Positions 1-8,879 are shown, counted from the stretch's first letter. The stretch: DNA of 64,000 nt from JAMCRM01 sp035561075 (GCA_035561075.1 DATMYF010000182.1:1-64000); one strand, 5' to 3'. The notes: generated by a model not told the origin, from the letters alone. Numbers and translations are program-made.

Positions 1-93
1 TTCCACACCAAAATGGAACTCCTGCAACGCCAGGCATACGGCTTCCGCAATTTCCAGAACTACAGGTTGAGGGTTATAGTGATGTGTTCTTGA
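1..93 (+). pseudogene. C-terminal end of an ISL3-like transposase (cut by window edge)
   Basis: Frame 1 is open from the first base to a TGA at 91-93 and encodes about 30 residues. They include the segment LLQRQAYGFRNFQNYRL, which resembles the extreme C-terminus of ISL3/IS204-type transposases. The 5' part lies outside the window, so it cannot be said whether the gene is intact. Family placement rests on this short motif only. Confidence 0.5.
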
Positions 94-116
94 ATTTGCT
101 TCAGTGGTGGGGGTGC

Positions 117-137
117 CCCCATTAATGGCGTAGAGCC
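117..137. repeat. Possible terminal inverted repeat of the ISL3-like element
   Basis: Read on the minus strand from 137, the sequence begins GGCTCTACGCCATTAAT. A GG-starting end of this kind is what ISL3-type elements carry, and it lies about 40 bases after the transposase stop. The partner repeat is outside the window, so this is tentative. Confidence 0.3.
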
Positions 138-166
138 TTTGGAGACGCGTGATTGATCTGATTAGG

Positions 167-259
<93 letters not shown>

Positions 260-393
260 GGCGGAATTGGGGTCGTTTTTTATCCTAGCACAAGCCGGCG
301 AACGGCCGCTCTTGCCAGGGCGTGTACGTGCGGGCACAGCACGCGCGTGGGCCGGTTGCATCCCGCCCTGGGTCCCTGTAACTCTATTGGCGA

Positions 394-1275
394 ATGCAGA
401 TCGTCGTGCTGGCACTGTTCCTGGGAGCCATCCTCACGCTCCTCTCGGATTCCCTGAAGCAGGCGCTGCGGGGCGCGCTGGCACGCCGCCCGGCCCTGGT
501 GTTTGCGACGCCCGGGTTGCTGACAACGGTTTTCTGCCTCGCCGCCGCGACGGCCGGAGCCGCCAGCCTGCCCCTGGCGCTGGCGATGCTCGCCTATACC
601 TTCGCGCCAACGCTGTGCGCCTGGGCCGCCGGTCCAGGTCCCGTGAAGGGCCGCCCGGGCTGGCTCGATTTCGCCGCCATCGCCCTGCTCTGGCTGCCGC
701 TCGAGTTCGCCGCCGGCGCAAGCCTGGTACCCAAAGCGGCGCAGGGATATCTCCACAGTGTGGCTTACGGGGTCGCGATCCTACTGGCGCTGGTGCTCTT
801 CGCAGGTTTCCGCGCGCTGCCGGGAATGAAGTACAACCTGCCGCGGCGCGCCCGGGACTACGCAATCCCGGCGGCCGGATTCCTGCTGCTCGCGCCGGTG
901 CTCTACCTGCTGGCGGTCCCGCTCGGGTTCGTCAACCAACCGCACCTCCCGCCCCACCCGCACCCCGGTCCAATGGCGGCCCGTTACGCGCTCATCTTCG
1001 TCGCCACGGCACTGCCAGAGGAGATCCTGTTCCGTTCCCTCGTGCAGAACCTGCTCATGCTGCGCTTCGGGTTCACTAACGCCGTGCTGGCACTCTCGGC
1101 CGCGGTGTTCGGACTGGCACACCTGAACAACGGCTCCCTCCTGAACTGGCGCTACGCGATTCTAGCGGCTGTAGCCGGTTTCGGGTTTGGAAAGGTCTTC
1201 GAGATGGCAGGCAGCGTGCTTTCTTCGGCAGGCGTTCACGCGACCGTCAACGCGGTCAAGCACTTTTTTCTTTGA
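394..1275 (+). CDS. CPBP family intramembrane glutamic protease
   Basis: A 293-residue polytopic membrane protein of the CPBP (CAAX protease and bacteriocin-processing, Abi) family. These are intramembrane glutamic proteases in the cytoplasmic membrane; the substrate here is unknown. The family signature is in the last third: PEEILFR with the paired glutamates at residues 209-210, then FGLAHL, then HATVNA near the C-terminus, which supply the expected histidines. About eight hydrophobic segments precede and surround these motifs. No clear Shine-Dalgarno is visible before the ATG. A second CPBP-like gene begins nine bases after the stop, so the two are probably co-transcribed. Confidence 0.85.
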   Translation: MQIVVLALFLGAILTLLSDSLKQALRGALARRPALVFATPGLLTTVFCLAAATAGAASLPLALAMLAYTFAPTLCAWAAGPGPVKGRPGWLDFAAIALLWLPLEFAAGASLVPKAAQGYLHSVAYGVAILLALVLFAGFRALPGMKYNLPRRARDYAIPAAGFLLLAPVLYLLAVPLGFVNQPHLPPHPHPGPMAARYALIFVATALPEEILFRSLVQNLLMLRFGFTNAVLALSAAVFGLAHLNNGSLLNWRYAILAAVAGFGFGKVFEMAGSVLSSAGVHATVNAVKHFFL

Positions 1276-1284
1276 GGGAGCCCC

Positions 1285-1938
1285 ATGGGAACCCAGACGT
1301 TGGGCATTGTGCCCCAGTTCGCCACACCCCGTTGGTTGCGGGCAGTGGAACCGCTGGCCGTCTTCGTCCTCATCATGTCTTACATCTGGTGGCTGCGGTA
1401 TCAGGCTCCGTACTCATGGGTTCCTATGCTGGCACTCGTGCTAGCCTCGCACCGGCTGCACCAGGAGCGGGCCGAGACCCTGGGTTTCCAACGGGCCAAC
1501 TTCCGCCAGTGCGCCCGTGATGTTCTGCCCGCCCTCGTCCTGATCGTGCTGACGCTTCTCGGGACGGGCATTCTCTGCCGGACGATCAAACCGATCAGTT
1601 TCGACCAGGGTTTGCTCTCCGTAATTGCGTACTGCCCATGGGGGCTCTTCCAACAATATCTACTGAACAGCTACTTTGTGAACCGCCTTGCCGCCTTTGC
1701 ACCGGAACGCCAGGTTCCCGCGTTCTCGGCGGCGCTCTTTGCGGGCGCCCACCTGCCAAACCCGCCCCTCATGCTTGTGACGCTTCTGGCGGGCTATGCC
1801 TCTGCTTGCATTTACCTGAAATATCGGAACTTGTATTTCCTCGGCGTGGCCCATGGAGTGATCGGCTTTCTTCTATATTTCACGATCCCGGATTCCATAA
1901 TCCGTAACCTAAACGTGGGTCCGGGCTGGTTTCGTTAA
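1285..1938 (+). CDS. CPBP-like membrane protein with Gln-Gln in place of Glu-Glu
   Basis: A 217-residue membrane protein nine bases after a canonical CPBP gene, with GGGAG just upstream of its ATG. The architecture follows CPBP proteases: the first motif reads WGLFQQYLLNSYF, the second AGAHLPNP, and the third GVAHGVIGF. The pair at residues 123-124, where active members carry Glu-Glu, is Gln-Gln. The histidines are kept. It may therefore be inactive, act as a partner of the upstream protease, or belong to a subfamily with altered chemistry. About six hydrophobic segments are visible. The function is unknown. Confidence 0.75.
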   Translation: MGTQTLGIVPQFATPRWLRAVEPLAVFVLIMSYIWWLRYQAPYSWVPMLALVLASHRLHQERAETLGFQRANFRQCARDVLPALVLIVLTLLGTGILCRTIKPISFDQGLLSVIAYCPWGLFQQYLLNSYFVNRLAAFAPERQVPAFSAALFAGAHLPNPPLMLVTLLAGYASACIYLKYRNLYFLGVAHGVIGFLLYFTIPDSIIRNLNVGPGWFR

Positions 1939-1975
1939 AAATGTGAAAAGTTTACGCGGAAACTGAAATTAGAGC

Positions 1976-2004
1976 TTGACACCGGCTCCGTGTCGCGGCA
2001 ATAT
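1976..2004 (+). promoter_or_regulatory. Putative promoter of the TonB-dependent receptor gene
   Basis: A perfect -35-like TTGACA lies at 1976-1981 and CAATAT at 1999-2004, with 17-base spacing. GGAGGT follows at 2012-2017, just before the ATG at 2021. The overlap of the TTG at 1976 with the -35 box argues against using that TTG as the gene start. Confidence 0.5.
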
Positions 2005-2020
2005 GCGACTCGGAGGTCCT

Positions 2021-5000
2021 ATGTTTCGCTTTACGCGGGCCCGCGCGGCCCTGCTGCTCTTCGTGTTCTCAAGTCTCTGCCCACTCTACAGCCAGGATGT
2101 TCGCGCCACGATCACCGGACTGGTGACCGACCCCAGCGGAGCGCCCGTCGCCGGCGCCACCGTCCGGGTGCGCAATACCGCCACGAACGCGACGGCGTCC
2201 GTGACGAGCAACGACATAGGCAACTTTGTCAGCCCCTACCTTCAGCCCGGCTCTTACGTGCTCACCGTGGAACGCGACGGGTTCAAGAAGTTCGTGCGGG
2301 AAAGCATCGTACTCCAATCGCAGGACAAGCCACGGCTGGATATTACGCTGGAAATCGGCACCCTCGCCGAGAGCGTCACAGTATCCGACGTCGTCTCCAC
2401 ATTGCAGACAGAGACCGCCAGCCGCAGCCAGACCCTCTCGACCGAGATGATCGCCAACCTGCCCACCCAGGGACGCAATCCGTTCCAGATCGCCTGGTCG
2501 GCACCGGGCGTGGTGAAGACCGGCACCTGGCGTTACCTGCGCTCTTTCGATATCGGCGGCACCTCCGGGATGTCCATCAACGGCGGGCGCAGCCAGGAGA
2601 ACGATGTACTGCTCGATGGCGTCAGCAACGTGCGCGCCGGCCGCAACGTGATTCACGTTCCCACCATGGAATCGGTGCAGGAGTTCAAGGTGTTGACCAA
2701 CACCTATGATTCTCAATACGGTCGCACGGGCGGAGGCGTGGTCACCATCGTCACGAAAGGCGGCGGCAACGAGTTCCACGGCAACGCGTTTGAGTACTTC
2801 CAGAACGAGAAGCTCAACGCCAACCAAAGCGAGTTGAACAGCGCCGGCAAGGCGAAGCCCCCGATGCGGATTAACAACTTCGGGCTGCAGGCCAGCGGGC
2901 CGATTTACATCCCCAAGGTGATTGACGGCCGCAACCGCCTGTTCTGGCTGATCTCTTACGAGGGTCTGCGGCAGCGCTCGGCAGATCCCGGTGTGAGCAC
3001 CATGCCCCTGATGGAATGGCGCAACGGCGACTTCTCCACCCTGCGCAACGCCCAGAACCAGCAAGTGGTGATCTACGATCCGCTGACCACAGTGGCGGAC
3101 GGCAGCCGCCAGCCATTCACCGGCAACGTCATCCCCTCGGCGCGCATCAGCCCGGTAGCCAAAGCGATTCTGCAGTATTATCCGGCGCCCACCTCGGCTG
3201 GCTCGGGATTCGCTCACGTGAACAACTACATCTACCCGTCGCGCTGGGTCGCCGACATGGACCAATGGATCGGCCGCGCGGATTACATCATCAACTCCCG
3301 CAACACCTTCTTCTTCCGCTACGGGCAGAACCCGTTCCAGGAGTTCCGGGGGCTGGTGTGGGACGGGTCGAACGTCGCCGAGCCCACCGGCAACGCGCCG
3401 CTTATCCGAAACGGCCGTAACTGGACGGTGAACTGGACCTCCACCCTCTCCGCGCGCATGACCTTCGATCTTCGGGCGGGCCTCAGCCGCTGGGAGGAAA
3501 CCACCGGCAACAGCTTTGGAGCCGGCTTCAATCCCGCCAACCTCGGCTTCGCCTCCAGCCTCGTTTCGCAGTTCACCAAACTGCAGTTCCCGCGCATCAA
3601 CCTGGACTCCTACCAGGCTATCGGCAGCGACCGGCTGCTGAACTACGGGACCGATGACACCTACAGCATCCAGCCGAACTTCGGCCAGGTAGTGGGGTCG
3701 CACTTCCTCAAGTACGGGGTGGAGTTGCGGCGGTATAACGATAACGTCCAGAATCCCGGGATGGCCAGTGGCGTCTACAGCTTCACGAAGTCCTGGACAC
3801 AGGCCCTGGCTTCCAAAGCCGATGCCACCTCGGGTAACGAACTGGCCGGCATGCTGCTGGGTTACCCGACCTCGGCATCGGTGGATCGGAACATTGACCC
3901 CGCCTGGCGGCACCACTATTACGCTCTCTATCTCAACGACGATTGGAAGCTCACCCCGAATCTGACCCTCAATCTCGGGCTGCGGTGGGATTATGAGAGC
4001 CCCAACGTGGAGCGCTACGACCGCATGGTGCGGGGGTTGGATTTGAACGCCGCGAGCCCCATCGCCGCGCAGGCGGCGGGCCTGGGTCTTAAGGGCGCCA
4101 TGCTGTTCGCCAACAAGGACGGCCAGCCTCGCACCTCGTTCGTTTCCGACAAAAACAACCTTCAGCCGCGTATCGGCGTGGCATGGCGGGTGCGGCCCAA
4201 GTGGGTGCTGCGCGGAGGCTACGGACTCTACTACCTGGGCCAGAACGAGACTGGCTCGAACCAGGGGTTCAGCCAGACCACCAACGCGATCACCACAACG
4301 GATAATCTCACCCCGGCTGTCACTTTCGCGAATGCTTTCGCTCTGCTCCCGAATGGACAATTGCTGGCGGCCACAGGCAGCAGTGCGGGCGCGGCCAGTT
4401 TCCTGGGGCAGGGCATCACCGTGAACTGGCTGGACCGGCCGCTGCCGTACTCCCACCAGTACTCCTTCGACATCCAGCGCGAACTACCCGGCAACATCCT
4501 GGTGGAAGTGGGGTACGTGGGGAATCAGACCCGCAAGCTGCCAATTGACGGCAACCCAAACGCCATATTCGCATCGGCGCTCAACCGCCGCACCGCTTCA
4601 GGGACCATCGACACGGCCTGGTACAACGAAAAAGTCGCCAACCCGATGGCCGGGTTGATCCCCAACAACGCCGCACTGAACGGCGCCACAATAGCTCGCT
4701 CTACCCTGCTGACCACTTTCCCGCAGTTCAGCAGCGTGAGCCTGAAGAACCTTCCGATCGGGAAGCAGCGTTACGATGCGCTCCAGGCTAAGGTCACCCG
4801 GCGATTCGCGAACGGGCTCACCTTCCTGGCCAGCTACACGGTGTCGAAAACCCTGGAGCAGGTCAGCATGTTGAATGCCCAGGACCTGGTCCTCTCGGAC
4901 CCCTCGGCCACACCGCTCGAAAAGCGGCCGGCGAGCCAGATCGATACCCCGCAAAAGTTCAGCCTCGCGGGTGTCTGGGAACTGCCGTTCGGCTCCGGCA

Positions 5001-5491
5001 AGGCAATCGGGTCAAATATCCCCAAACTGGCCAACCACATTATCGGGGGCTGGGAATTGAACTGGAACATCAGCTACATGGTGGGCTGGGCGTTGGACTA
5101 CCCGAATGCCGCGCAGGTGCGGTCCGGCAGCGCTAAGCTCTCCTCGAGCGAGCAGAGCCTGGCCCAGTGGTTCGACGCCTCGCTCTGGAACGATGCGAGC
5201 GGCAAGCGCGTAGCCAAGCAGGACTCTTTCACGCTGCGCGATTTCCCCACTCGCTTCAGCGACGTGCGCGTACCGGCATCCAACAACTGGGATGCCTCGC
5301 TCACGAAGATGTTCCACATCCACGAGCGGCTTCGGTTGCAGTTCCGCTTCGAGATGGTCAACGCGATGAACCATCCGTGGTACGCGGACATCGCTTCGGT
5401 GGATGTCACGAATGCGCAGTTCGGGCGGCTCAACCCGACGCAGCGCAACCTGCCGCGTTTCCTGAAGCTGGCGCTCAACCTGAAGTGGTAA
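2021..5491 (+). CDS. TonB-dependent receptor with carboxypeptidase-regulatory N-terminal domain (Oar-like)
   Basis: A 1156-residue outer-membrane protein. The ATG at 2021 is chosen because GGAGGT stands seven bases upstream and a signal peptide follows directly (hydrophobic core ALLLFVFSS). Order of domains: a beta-sandwich carboxypeptidase-regulatory domain at about residues 24-105 (starts ATITGLVTDPSG), a plug at about 130-250 (NLPTQGRNPF, then the NGGRSQEN region), and a long 22-strand-type barrel ending in LKLALNLKW. Such receptors are highly expanded in Acidobacteria and are thought to import oligosaccharides, peptides or metal chelates with TonB energy. No adjacent SusD-like or degradative gene indicates the ligand. 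Confidence 0.92.
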   Translation: MFRFTRARAALLLFVFSSLCPLYSQDVRATITGLVTDPSGAPVAGATVRVRNTATNATASVTSNDIGNFVSPYLQPGSYVLTVERDGFKKFVRESIVLQSQDKPRLDITLEIGTLAESVTVSDVVSTLQTETASRSQTLSTEMIANLPTQGRNPFQIAWSAPGVVKTGTWRYLRSFDIGGTSGMSINGGRSQENDVLLDGVSNVRAGRNVIHVPTMESVQEFKVLTNTYDSQYGRTGGGVVTIVTKGGGNEFHGNAFEYFQNEKLNANQSELNSAGKAKPPMRINNFGLQASGPIYIPKVIDGRNRLFWLISYEGLRQRSADPGVSTMPLMEWRNGDFSTLRNAQNQQVVIYDPLTTVADGSRQPFTGNVIPSARISPVAKAILQYYPAPTSAGSGFAHVNNYIYPSRWVADMDQWIGRADYIINSRNTFFFRYGQNPFQEFRGLVWDGSNVAEPTGNAPLIRNGRNWTVNWTSTLSARMTFDLRAGLSRWEETTGNSFGAGFNPANLGFASSLVSQFTKLQFPRINLDSYQAIGSDRLLNYGTDDTYSIQPNFGQVVGSHFLKYGVELRRYNDNVQNPGMASGVYSFTKSWTQALASKADATSGNELAGMLLGYPTSASVDRNIDPAWRHHYYALYLNDDWKLTPNLTLNLGLRWDYESPNVERYDRMVRGLDLNAASPIAAQAAGLGLKGAMLFANKDGQPRTSFVSDKNNLQPRIGVAWRVRPKWVLRGGYGLYYLGQNETGSNQGFSQTTNAITTTDNLTPAVTFANAFALLPNGQLLAATGSSAGAASFLGQGITVNWLDRPLPYSHQYSFDIQRELPGNILVEVGYVGNQTRKLPIDGNPNAIFASALNRRTASGTIDTAWYNEKVANPMAGLIPNNAALNGATIARSTLLTTFPQFSSVSLKNLPIGKQRYDALQAKVTRRFANGLTFLASYTVSKTLEQVSMLNAQDLVLSDPSATPLEKRPASQIDTPQKFSLAGVWELPFGSGKAIGSNIPKLANHIIGGWELNWNISYMVGWALDYPNAAQVRSGSAKLSSSEQSLAQWFDASLWNDASGKRVAKQDSFTLRDFPTRFSDVRVPASNNWDASLTKMFHIHERLRLQFRFEMVNAMNHPWYADIASVDVTNAQFGRLNPTQRNLPRFLKLALNLKW

Positions 5492-5517
5492 TACCGCTGG
5501 AAGGGGCGGCGCTGGGA

Positions 5518-5523
5518 TAGAAT
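5518..5523 (+). promoter_or_regulatory. -10-like TAGAAT, seven bases before an ATG
   Basis: TAGAAT is followed by seven bases and then the ATG at 5531. No Shine-Dalgarno is present. This fits a transcript starting at or very near the start codon. Confidence 0.35.
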
Positions 5524-5530
5524 TGCAGTG

Positions 5531-6298
5531 ATGCCACTGCCTCTTGAAGCCCGCACCGCCCTCGTCACCGGCGCCAGTAAGGGCGTCGGTAAAGGTATCG
5601 CGCTGGAGTTGGCCCGTTGCGGCTGCGACGTGGCCGTGAACTACCATTCCGACGGTCCGGGCGCCGAAGCCACGGTGGAGGAGATTCGCTCACTGGGACG
5701 CCAGGCGTTCGCGGTGCAGGCCAATGTCGGCCGGTCAGCCGACGTGGACCGCATGTTCACGGAGGTGCTGGCCCGCTTCCCGCGACTCGATATCCTGGTG
5801 AACAACGCCGGGGTGCAGACCTGGAAACCGCTGCTGGAACTCGAGGAGGCGGAGTGGGACCGCACCCTCGATACCAACCTCAAGGGCAGTTTCATGTGTA
5901 CCCAGCGCGCCGCGCGCCATATGAAAGACAACGCCGGCGGCCGCATTGTCAACATCGGGTCGGGGTCGAACAAGGTACCATTTCCCAATCTGGTGGACTA
6001 CACAGCCAGCAAGGGCGGCCTGGAAATGTTGACCCGGGTGGCGGCCGTGGAGTTGGGGAAATACCGGATCACCGTCAACTGCGTGGCGCCCGGCGCGGTC
6101 GAAATCGAGCGCACCAAGCAGGAAACCGGCGACTACAATGCAACGTGGGCGGGGGTAACACCTCTGGGCCGCGTCGGGATGCCTGTCGATATCGGCCGCG
6201 CGGTGGCATTCCTCGCCGGTCCCCAGGCAGACTTCATCACCGGCCAGACCATCTGGGTCGATGGCGGACTCTTCACTCAGCCCATGTGGCCGTATTAG
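5531..6298 (+). CDS. SDR family oxidoreductase
   Basis: A 255-residue classical short-chain dehydrogenase/reductase. The NAD(P)-binding TGASKGVGKG motif is at the N-terminus, NNAG in the middle, and the catalytic YTASKGG supplies Tyr and Lys. The C-terminal segment TGQTIWVDGGL is typical of the 3-ketoacyl-ACP reductase and glucose-1-dehydrogenase subgroup. The substrate cannot be told from sequence. The ATG at 5531 is preferred over the GTG three bases earlier because a -10-like TAGAAT stands seven bases before it. The gene stands alone between the TonB receptor and a MerR-TPR gene. Confidence 0.9.
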   Translation: MPLPLEARTALVTGASKGVGKGIALELARCGCDVAVNYHSDGPGAEATVEEIRSLGRQAFAVQANVGRSADVDRMFTEVLARFPRLDILVNNAGVQTWKPLLELEEAEWDRTLDTNLKGSFMCTQRAARHMKDNAGGRIVNIGSGSNKVPFPNLVDYTASKGGLEMLTRVAAVELGKYRITVNCVAPGAVEIERTKQETGDYNATWAGVTPLGRVGMPVDIGRAVAFLAGPQADFITGQTIWVDGGLFTQPMWPY

Positions 6299-6322
6299 GC
6301 GGTCGAGGCGGCGATCACATGG

Positions 6323-6328
6323 TAAAAT
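6323..6328 (+). promoter_or_regulatory. -10-like TAAAAT, six bases before a GTG start
   Basis: TAAAAT is followed by six bases and the GTG at 6335. No ribosome-binding site is visible, so the next gene may be leaderless. Confidence 0.35.
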
Positions 6329-6334
6329 GCTCGC

Positions 6335-7231
6335 GTGCACGATAACGTACCGAATCAGGAATACTCTCGTGCAGACGTCCGGCGCATGCTGGGCGTCACC
6401 GAACAGCAGCTTCGCGGCTGGGAGCGGCAGGGCCTGATTCCCCAGGTCGATACCTACACCTTTTCCGACCTGATCGCGATGCGCACCGTGCAGAAGCTGC
6501 GGGAAAACGGTGTCCCGATGGGGCGCATCGGACGCGCTGTGGCATCCCTCAAGCAGAAACTGTCGGGCATTCAACACCCATTGGCGGAGCTAAAGGTCGT
6601 CTCAAACGGCCGCGTTGTGGCGGTACAGATCGCGGGCGAGAAGATGGAGGCGGTCACCGGTCAACTTCTGTTCAACTTCGATACCGCAGAGATCGGGAAT
6701 CTGGCGACGCTCCGGCCGCGGCCGGAAAGCGATCCCCGCGCCAAGCTGGCGGAAGCGGAGGCCTGGTTCCAGAAGGGGCTGGCGTTTGAGGAGACCGGAG
6801 CGCCCATCCAGCAGGCTATCGAAGCCTACACCAAGGCCGCGGAACTAAATCCCGGCGCCGCCGGAGCCCTGCTCAACCTGGGCACTATCCATTACAGGCT
6901 CAAGCGGCTCAAAGAGGCCGAGCAGCTCTACACCCGCGCCGTGACGGTGGACCCGCGCTACGCTCTGGCGCACTTCAACCTGGGAAATCTTCACGACGAG
7001 ATGGGCAACGCGGAGAAGGCCGAGGAGCATTATTTACGCGCGCTGGAGTTGAACCCGCATTATGCCGACGCGCATTTCAACGTCGCCCTGCTGTGCGAAA
7101 AACGCGGCGACCCGCTGCGCGCCCTGCGCCACTGGAAGGCGTATCTGAAGCTGGACGGCACCACCGCCTGGGCCGACGTGGCGCGGCGGCAGCTTGCCCG
7201 GCTGCGCGACGCGGCCATCGTGCGGCGGTAG
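6335..7231 (+). CDS. MerR-type DNA-binding domain fused to TPR repeats
   Basis: A 298-residue protein. Residues about 10-75 form a MerR-like winged helix (YSRADVRRMLGV, then LRGWERQGLIP). After a linker of about 65 residues, residues about 140-285 hold at least three tetratricopeptide repeats with the usual spacing (AIEAYTKAAELNPGAAGALL, AEQLYTRAVTVDPRYALAHF, AEEHYLRALELNPHYADAHF). It probably binds DNA through the first domain and a protein partner through the repeats. No metal-binding or effector domain of classical MerR proteins is present. The GTG start lacks a Shine-Dalgarno but has a -10-like box six bases upstream. It converges on signal peptidase I. Confidence 0.85.
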   Translation: MHDNVPNQEYSRADVRRMLGVTEQQLRGWERQGLIPQVDTYTFSDLIAMRTVQKLRENGVPMGRIGRAVASLKQKLSGIQHPLAELKVVSNGRVVAVQIAGEKMEAVTGQLLFNFDTAEIGNLATLRPRPESDPRAKLAEAEAWFQKGLAFEETGAPIQQAIEAYTKAAELNPGAAGALLNLGTIHYRLKRLKEAEQLYTRAVTVDPRYALAHFNLGNLHDEMGNAEKAEEHYLRALELNPHYADAHFNVALLCEKRGDPLRALRHWKAYLKLDGTTAWADVARRQLARLRDAAIVRR

Positions 7232-7232
7232 C

Positions 7233-7787
7233 CTACCGCAGGCGGCCCATCTTTTCGAGCGGCCAGTAGACGAAAACGGCCTTTCCGTAGATAAACTTGC
7301 GGTCCACAAAGCCCCACGCGCGGCTGTCGTTAGACGAGGTGCGGTGGTCACCCAGGACAAAATAGCTATGGGGCGGCACAAGCCGCGGAGGGTAGGATTG
7401 GCGGTCCCGGTACTCCTCGGGCACGTAGTCTTCTTCCAGGCGCTTGCCGTTCAGCAGCACATCGCCCCTGTCGATCTCGATGGTGTCTCCCGGGATCCCA
7501 ATCACCCGCTTGATGTACGACTTGGACGGGTCCTCCGGGTACCAGAAGACCACCATGTCGCCGCGGTCGATGCTGCCGATTCCAAACCGGTAGGTGAACT
7601 TGTTGATGAAAATGCGTTCCTGGTCGGTGAGGGCGGGCATCATGCTGGTGCCTTCCACTTTCACCGGCTGGTAGATGAAGACGATCAGGATGATCGCCAG
7701 CACCACGGAGAATGCCAGATCGCGAACCCACGCGAATGCGCTCTTCATCAAGCCGCTGTGCTGTTCATGTTCCAGATTGGGCTGCAT
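7233..7787 (-). CDS. lepB: Signal peptidase I
   Basis: A 184-residue type I signal peptidase (S26) that removes signal peptides from exported proteins at the periplasmic face. One transmembrane helix lies at about residues 24-40. The catalytic serine is Ser48 in GTSMMPAL and the general-base lysine is Lys93 in YIKRVIGIPGD. The box GDHRTSSNDSRAWG is the conserved C-terminal family motif. The length suits a compact, single-helix form. The start has AGGG a few bases upstream and a TATAAT further back. It is a single gene, convergent with the MerR-TPR gene. Confidence 0.95.
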   Translation of the reverse strand: MQPNLEHEQHSGLMKSAFAWVRDLAFSVVLAIILIVFIYQPVKVEGTSMMPALTDQERIFINKFTYRFGIGSIDRGDMVVFWYPEDPSKSYIKRVIGIPGDTIEIDRGDVLLNGKRLEEDYVPEEYRDRQSYPPRLVPPHSYFVLGDHRTSSNDSRAWGFVDRKFIYGKAVFVYWPLEKMGRLR

Positions 7788-7800
7788 CCCTGACTAAGTT

Positions 7801-7806
7801 ATTATA
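7801..7806 (-). promoter_or_regulatory. -10 element (TATAAT) of lepB
   Basis: The minus strand reads TATAAT, 13 bases before the lepB ATG. No good -35 hexamer is seen at the expected distance. Confidence 0.4.
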
Positions 7807-7899
7807 ATCCGGCGTACTCCCGCGGCCGGCGCCGACGGTACGTTACCAACCTATACGGACGTCCGCTGGCCACCTCCGGTTCCTGGCGCCACCGTAACG

Positions 7900-7905
7900 T
7901 ACACT
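7900..7905 (+). promoter_or_regulatory. -10-like TACACT, seven bases before an ATG
   Basis: TACACT, seven bases, then the ATG at 7913. There is no Shine-Dalgarno. The same arrangement recurs before the ATG at 8742. Confidence 0.35.
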
Positions 7906-7912
7906 GGAAACC

Positions 7913-8704
7913 ATGACCACCCGCATCAGCCAAGTGGACGCATTCACCACGCGCTGCTTCTCGGGGAACCCCGCCGCGGTCTGCGTGCTCGACAAACCGG
8001 CCGAAGAGGCCTGGATGCAAAACGTCGCGGCGGAAATGAATCTCTCCGAGACGGCGTTTCTGGTCCCGTGCCCCGGCGGTTACAGCCTGCGCTGGTTCAC
8101 CCCGGCGGTTGAGGTCGACCTGTGCGGACACGCCACCCTGGCGGCCGCCCACGTCCTCTGGGAGGAGCACCGCCTGGCCGCCGGCGAGCAAGCCCGTTTT
8201 CATACTCGCAGCGGCCTTCTGTTAGCCGAAAAAGAGGGTGCCTGGATTGAACTGGATTTCCCCGCCACTCCCGCTGAACCCGTGCCGGCGCCGGATGGGC
8301 TGGAGCGAGCGCTAGGGACCGGGGTTGTCTACACGGGCCGCAGTGCTTTCGATCTTCTGGTGGAGTTGGAATCGCCGGAGATCCTCCGTAATTTGAAGCC
8401 GGACATGGCCGCCCTGGCACAACTTCCGGTACGGGGAGTGATTGTAACCAGCCGGTCGGACGAGCCGGAACACGACTTCCTCTCCCGCTTTTTCGCACCG
8501 GCCTCGGGAATCGATGAAGACCCGGTAACCGGCTCCGCCCACTGCGCTCTGGCGCCATACTGGGGTGCAAAGCTCGGCAAGACCGCCATGACCGCCTACC
8601 AGGCCTCTAAGCGCGGAGGAATCGTCCGAGCGCGTCTTCAAAACCATCGCGTGATCCTCGCCGGCCAGGCGGTAACGGTCCTTCGGGCCGACCTCCTGGC
8701 CTGA
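7913..8704 (+). CDS. PhzF family isomerase-like protein
   Basis: A 263-residue protein of the PhzF/YddE family, a diaminopimelate-epimerase fold. PhzF itself isomerises dihydro-3-hydroxyanthranilate in phenazine synthesis; most family members have unknown substrates. The signature segments are present: QVDAFTTRCFSGNPAAVC at the N-terminus, NLSETAFLV carrying the conserved glutamate, VDLCGHATLA, and DEDPVTGSAHC near residue 205. No phenazine genes are nearby, so a role in phenazine synthesis is not supported. The start follows a -10-like TACACT by seven bases and lacks a Shine-Dalgarno. Confidence 0.9.
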   Translation: MTTRISQVDAFTTRCFSGNPAAVCVLDKPAEEAWMQNVAAEMNLSETAFLVPCPGGYSLRWFTPAVEVDLCGHATLAAAHVLWEEHRLAAGEQARFHTRSGLLLAEKEGAWIELDFPATPAEPVPAPDGLERALGTGVVYTGRSAFDLLVELESPEILRNLKPDMAALAQLPVRGVIVTSRSDEPEHDFLSRFFAPASGIDEDPVTGSAHCALAPYWGAKLGKTAMTAYQASKRGGIVRARLQNHRVILAGQAVTVLRADLLA

Positions 8705-8728
8705 AGGGGGCGCGGCCGCCGCCCATGC

Positions 8729-8734
8729 TACACT
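8729..8734 (+). promoter_or_regulatory. -10-like TACACT, seven bases before an ATG
   Basis: TACACT, seven bases, then the ATG at 8742 of the 45-residue membrane protein and the downstream symporter. There is no Shine-Dalgarno. It is the same hexamer and spacing as at 7900. Confidence 0.4.
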
Positions 8735-8741
8735 CGCAGCT

Positions 8742-8879
8742 ATGAACGCTGACCGGGGCGAGCTTCCGGACGAGCCGCCGCCCTTTCTGGGCACGTGGCC
8801 GCGTGTCTACCTCACGGTAATCGTCTACCTGGCAGTGGTCATAGCCCTGTTCTACTGGTTCACGCGCTGGTTCTCATGA
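8742..8879 (+). CDS. Small single-span membrane protein coupled to a symporter
   Basis: A 45-residue protein. A charged, proline-rich N-terminus (residues 1-18) is followed by one hydrophobic helix (YLTVIVYLAVVIALFYWFT). The stop codon overlaps the start of the downstream sodium:solute symporter as ATGA, and a promoter-like TACACT stands seven bases before its own ATG. Sodium:solute symporters elsewhere are often accompanied by short membrane subunits (for example the YjcH-ActP and YhdT-PanF pairs), so this is probably an accessory subunit of the next gene. No specific family is recognised. Confidence 0.7.
   Translation: MNADRGELPDEPPPFLGTWPRVYLTVIVYLAVVIALFYWFTRWFS

Noticed and set aside
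2069..4456. 795-codon minus-strand frame opposite the TonB receptor
   Set aside because: It is antisense to a clear receptor gene. The protein has no domain and the long frame is expected in GC-rich DNA.
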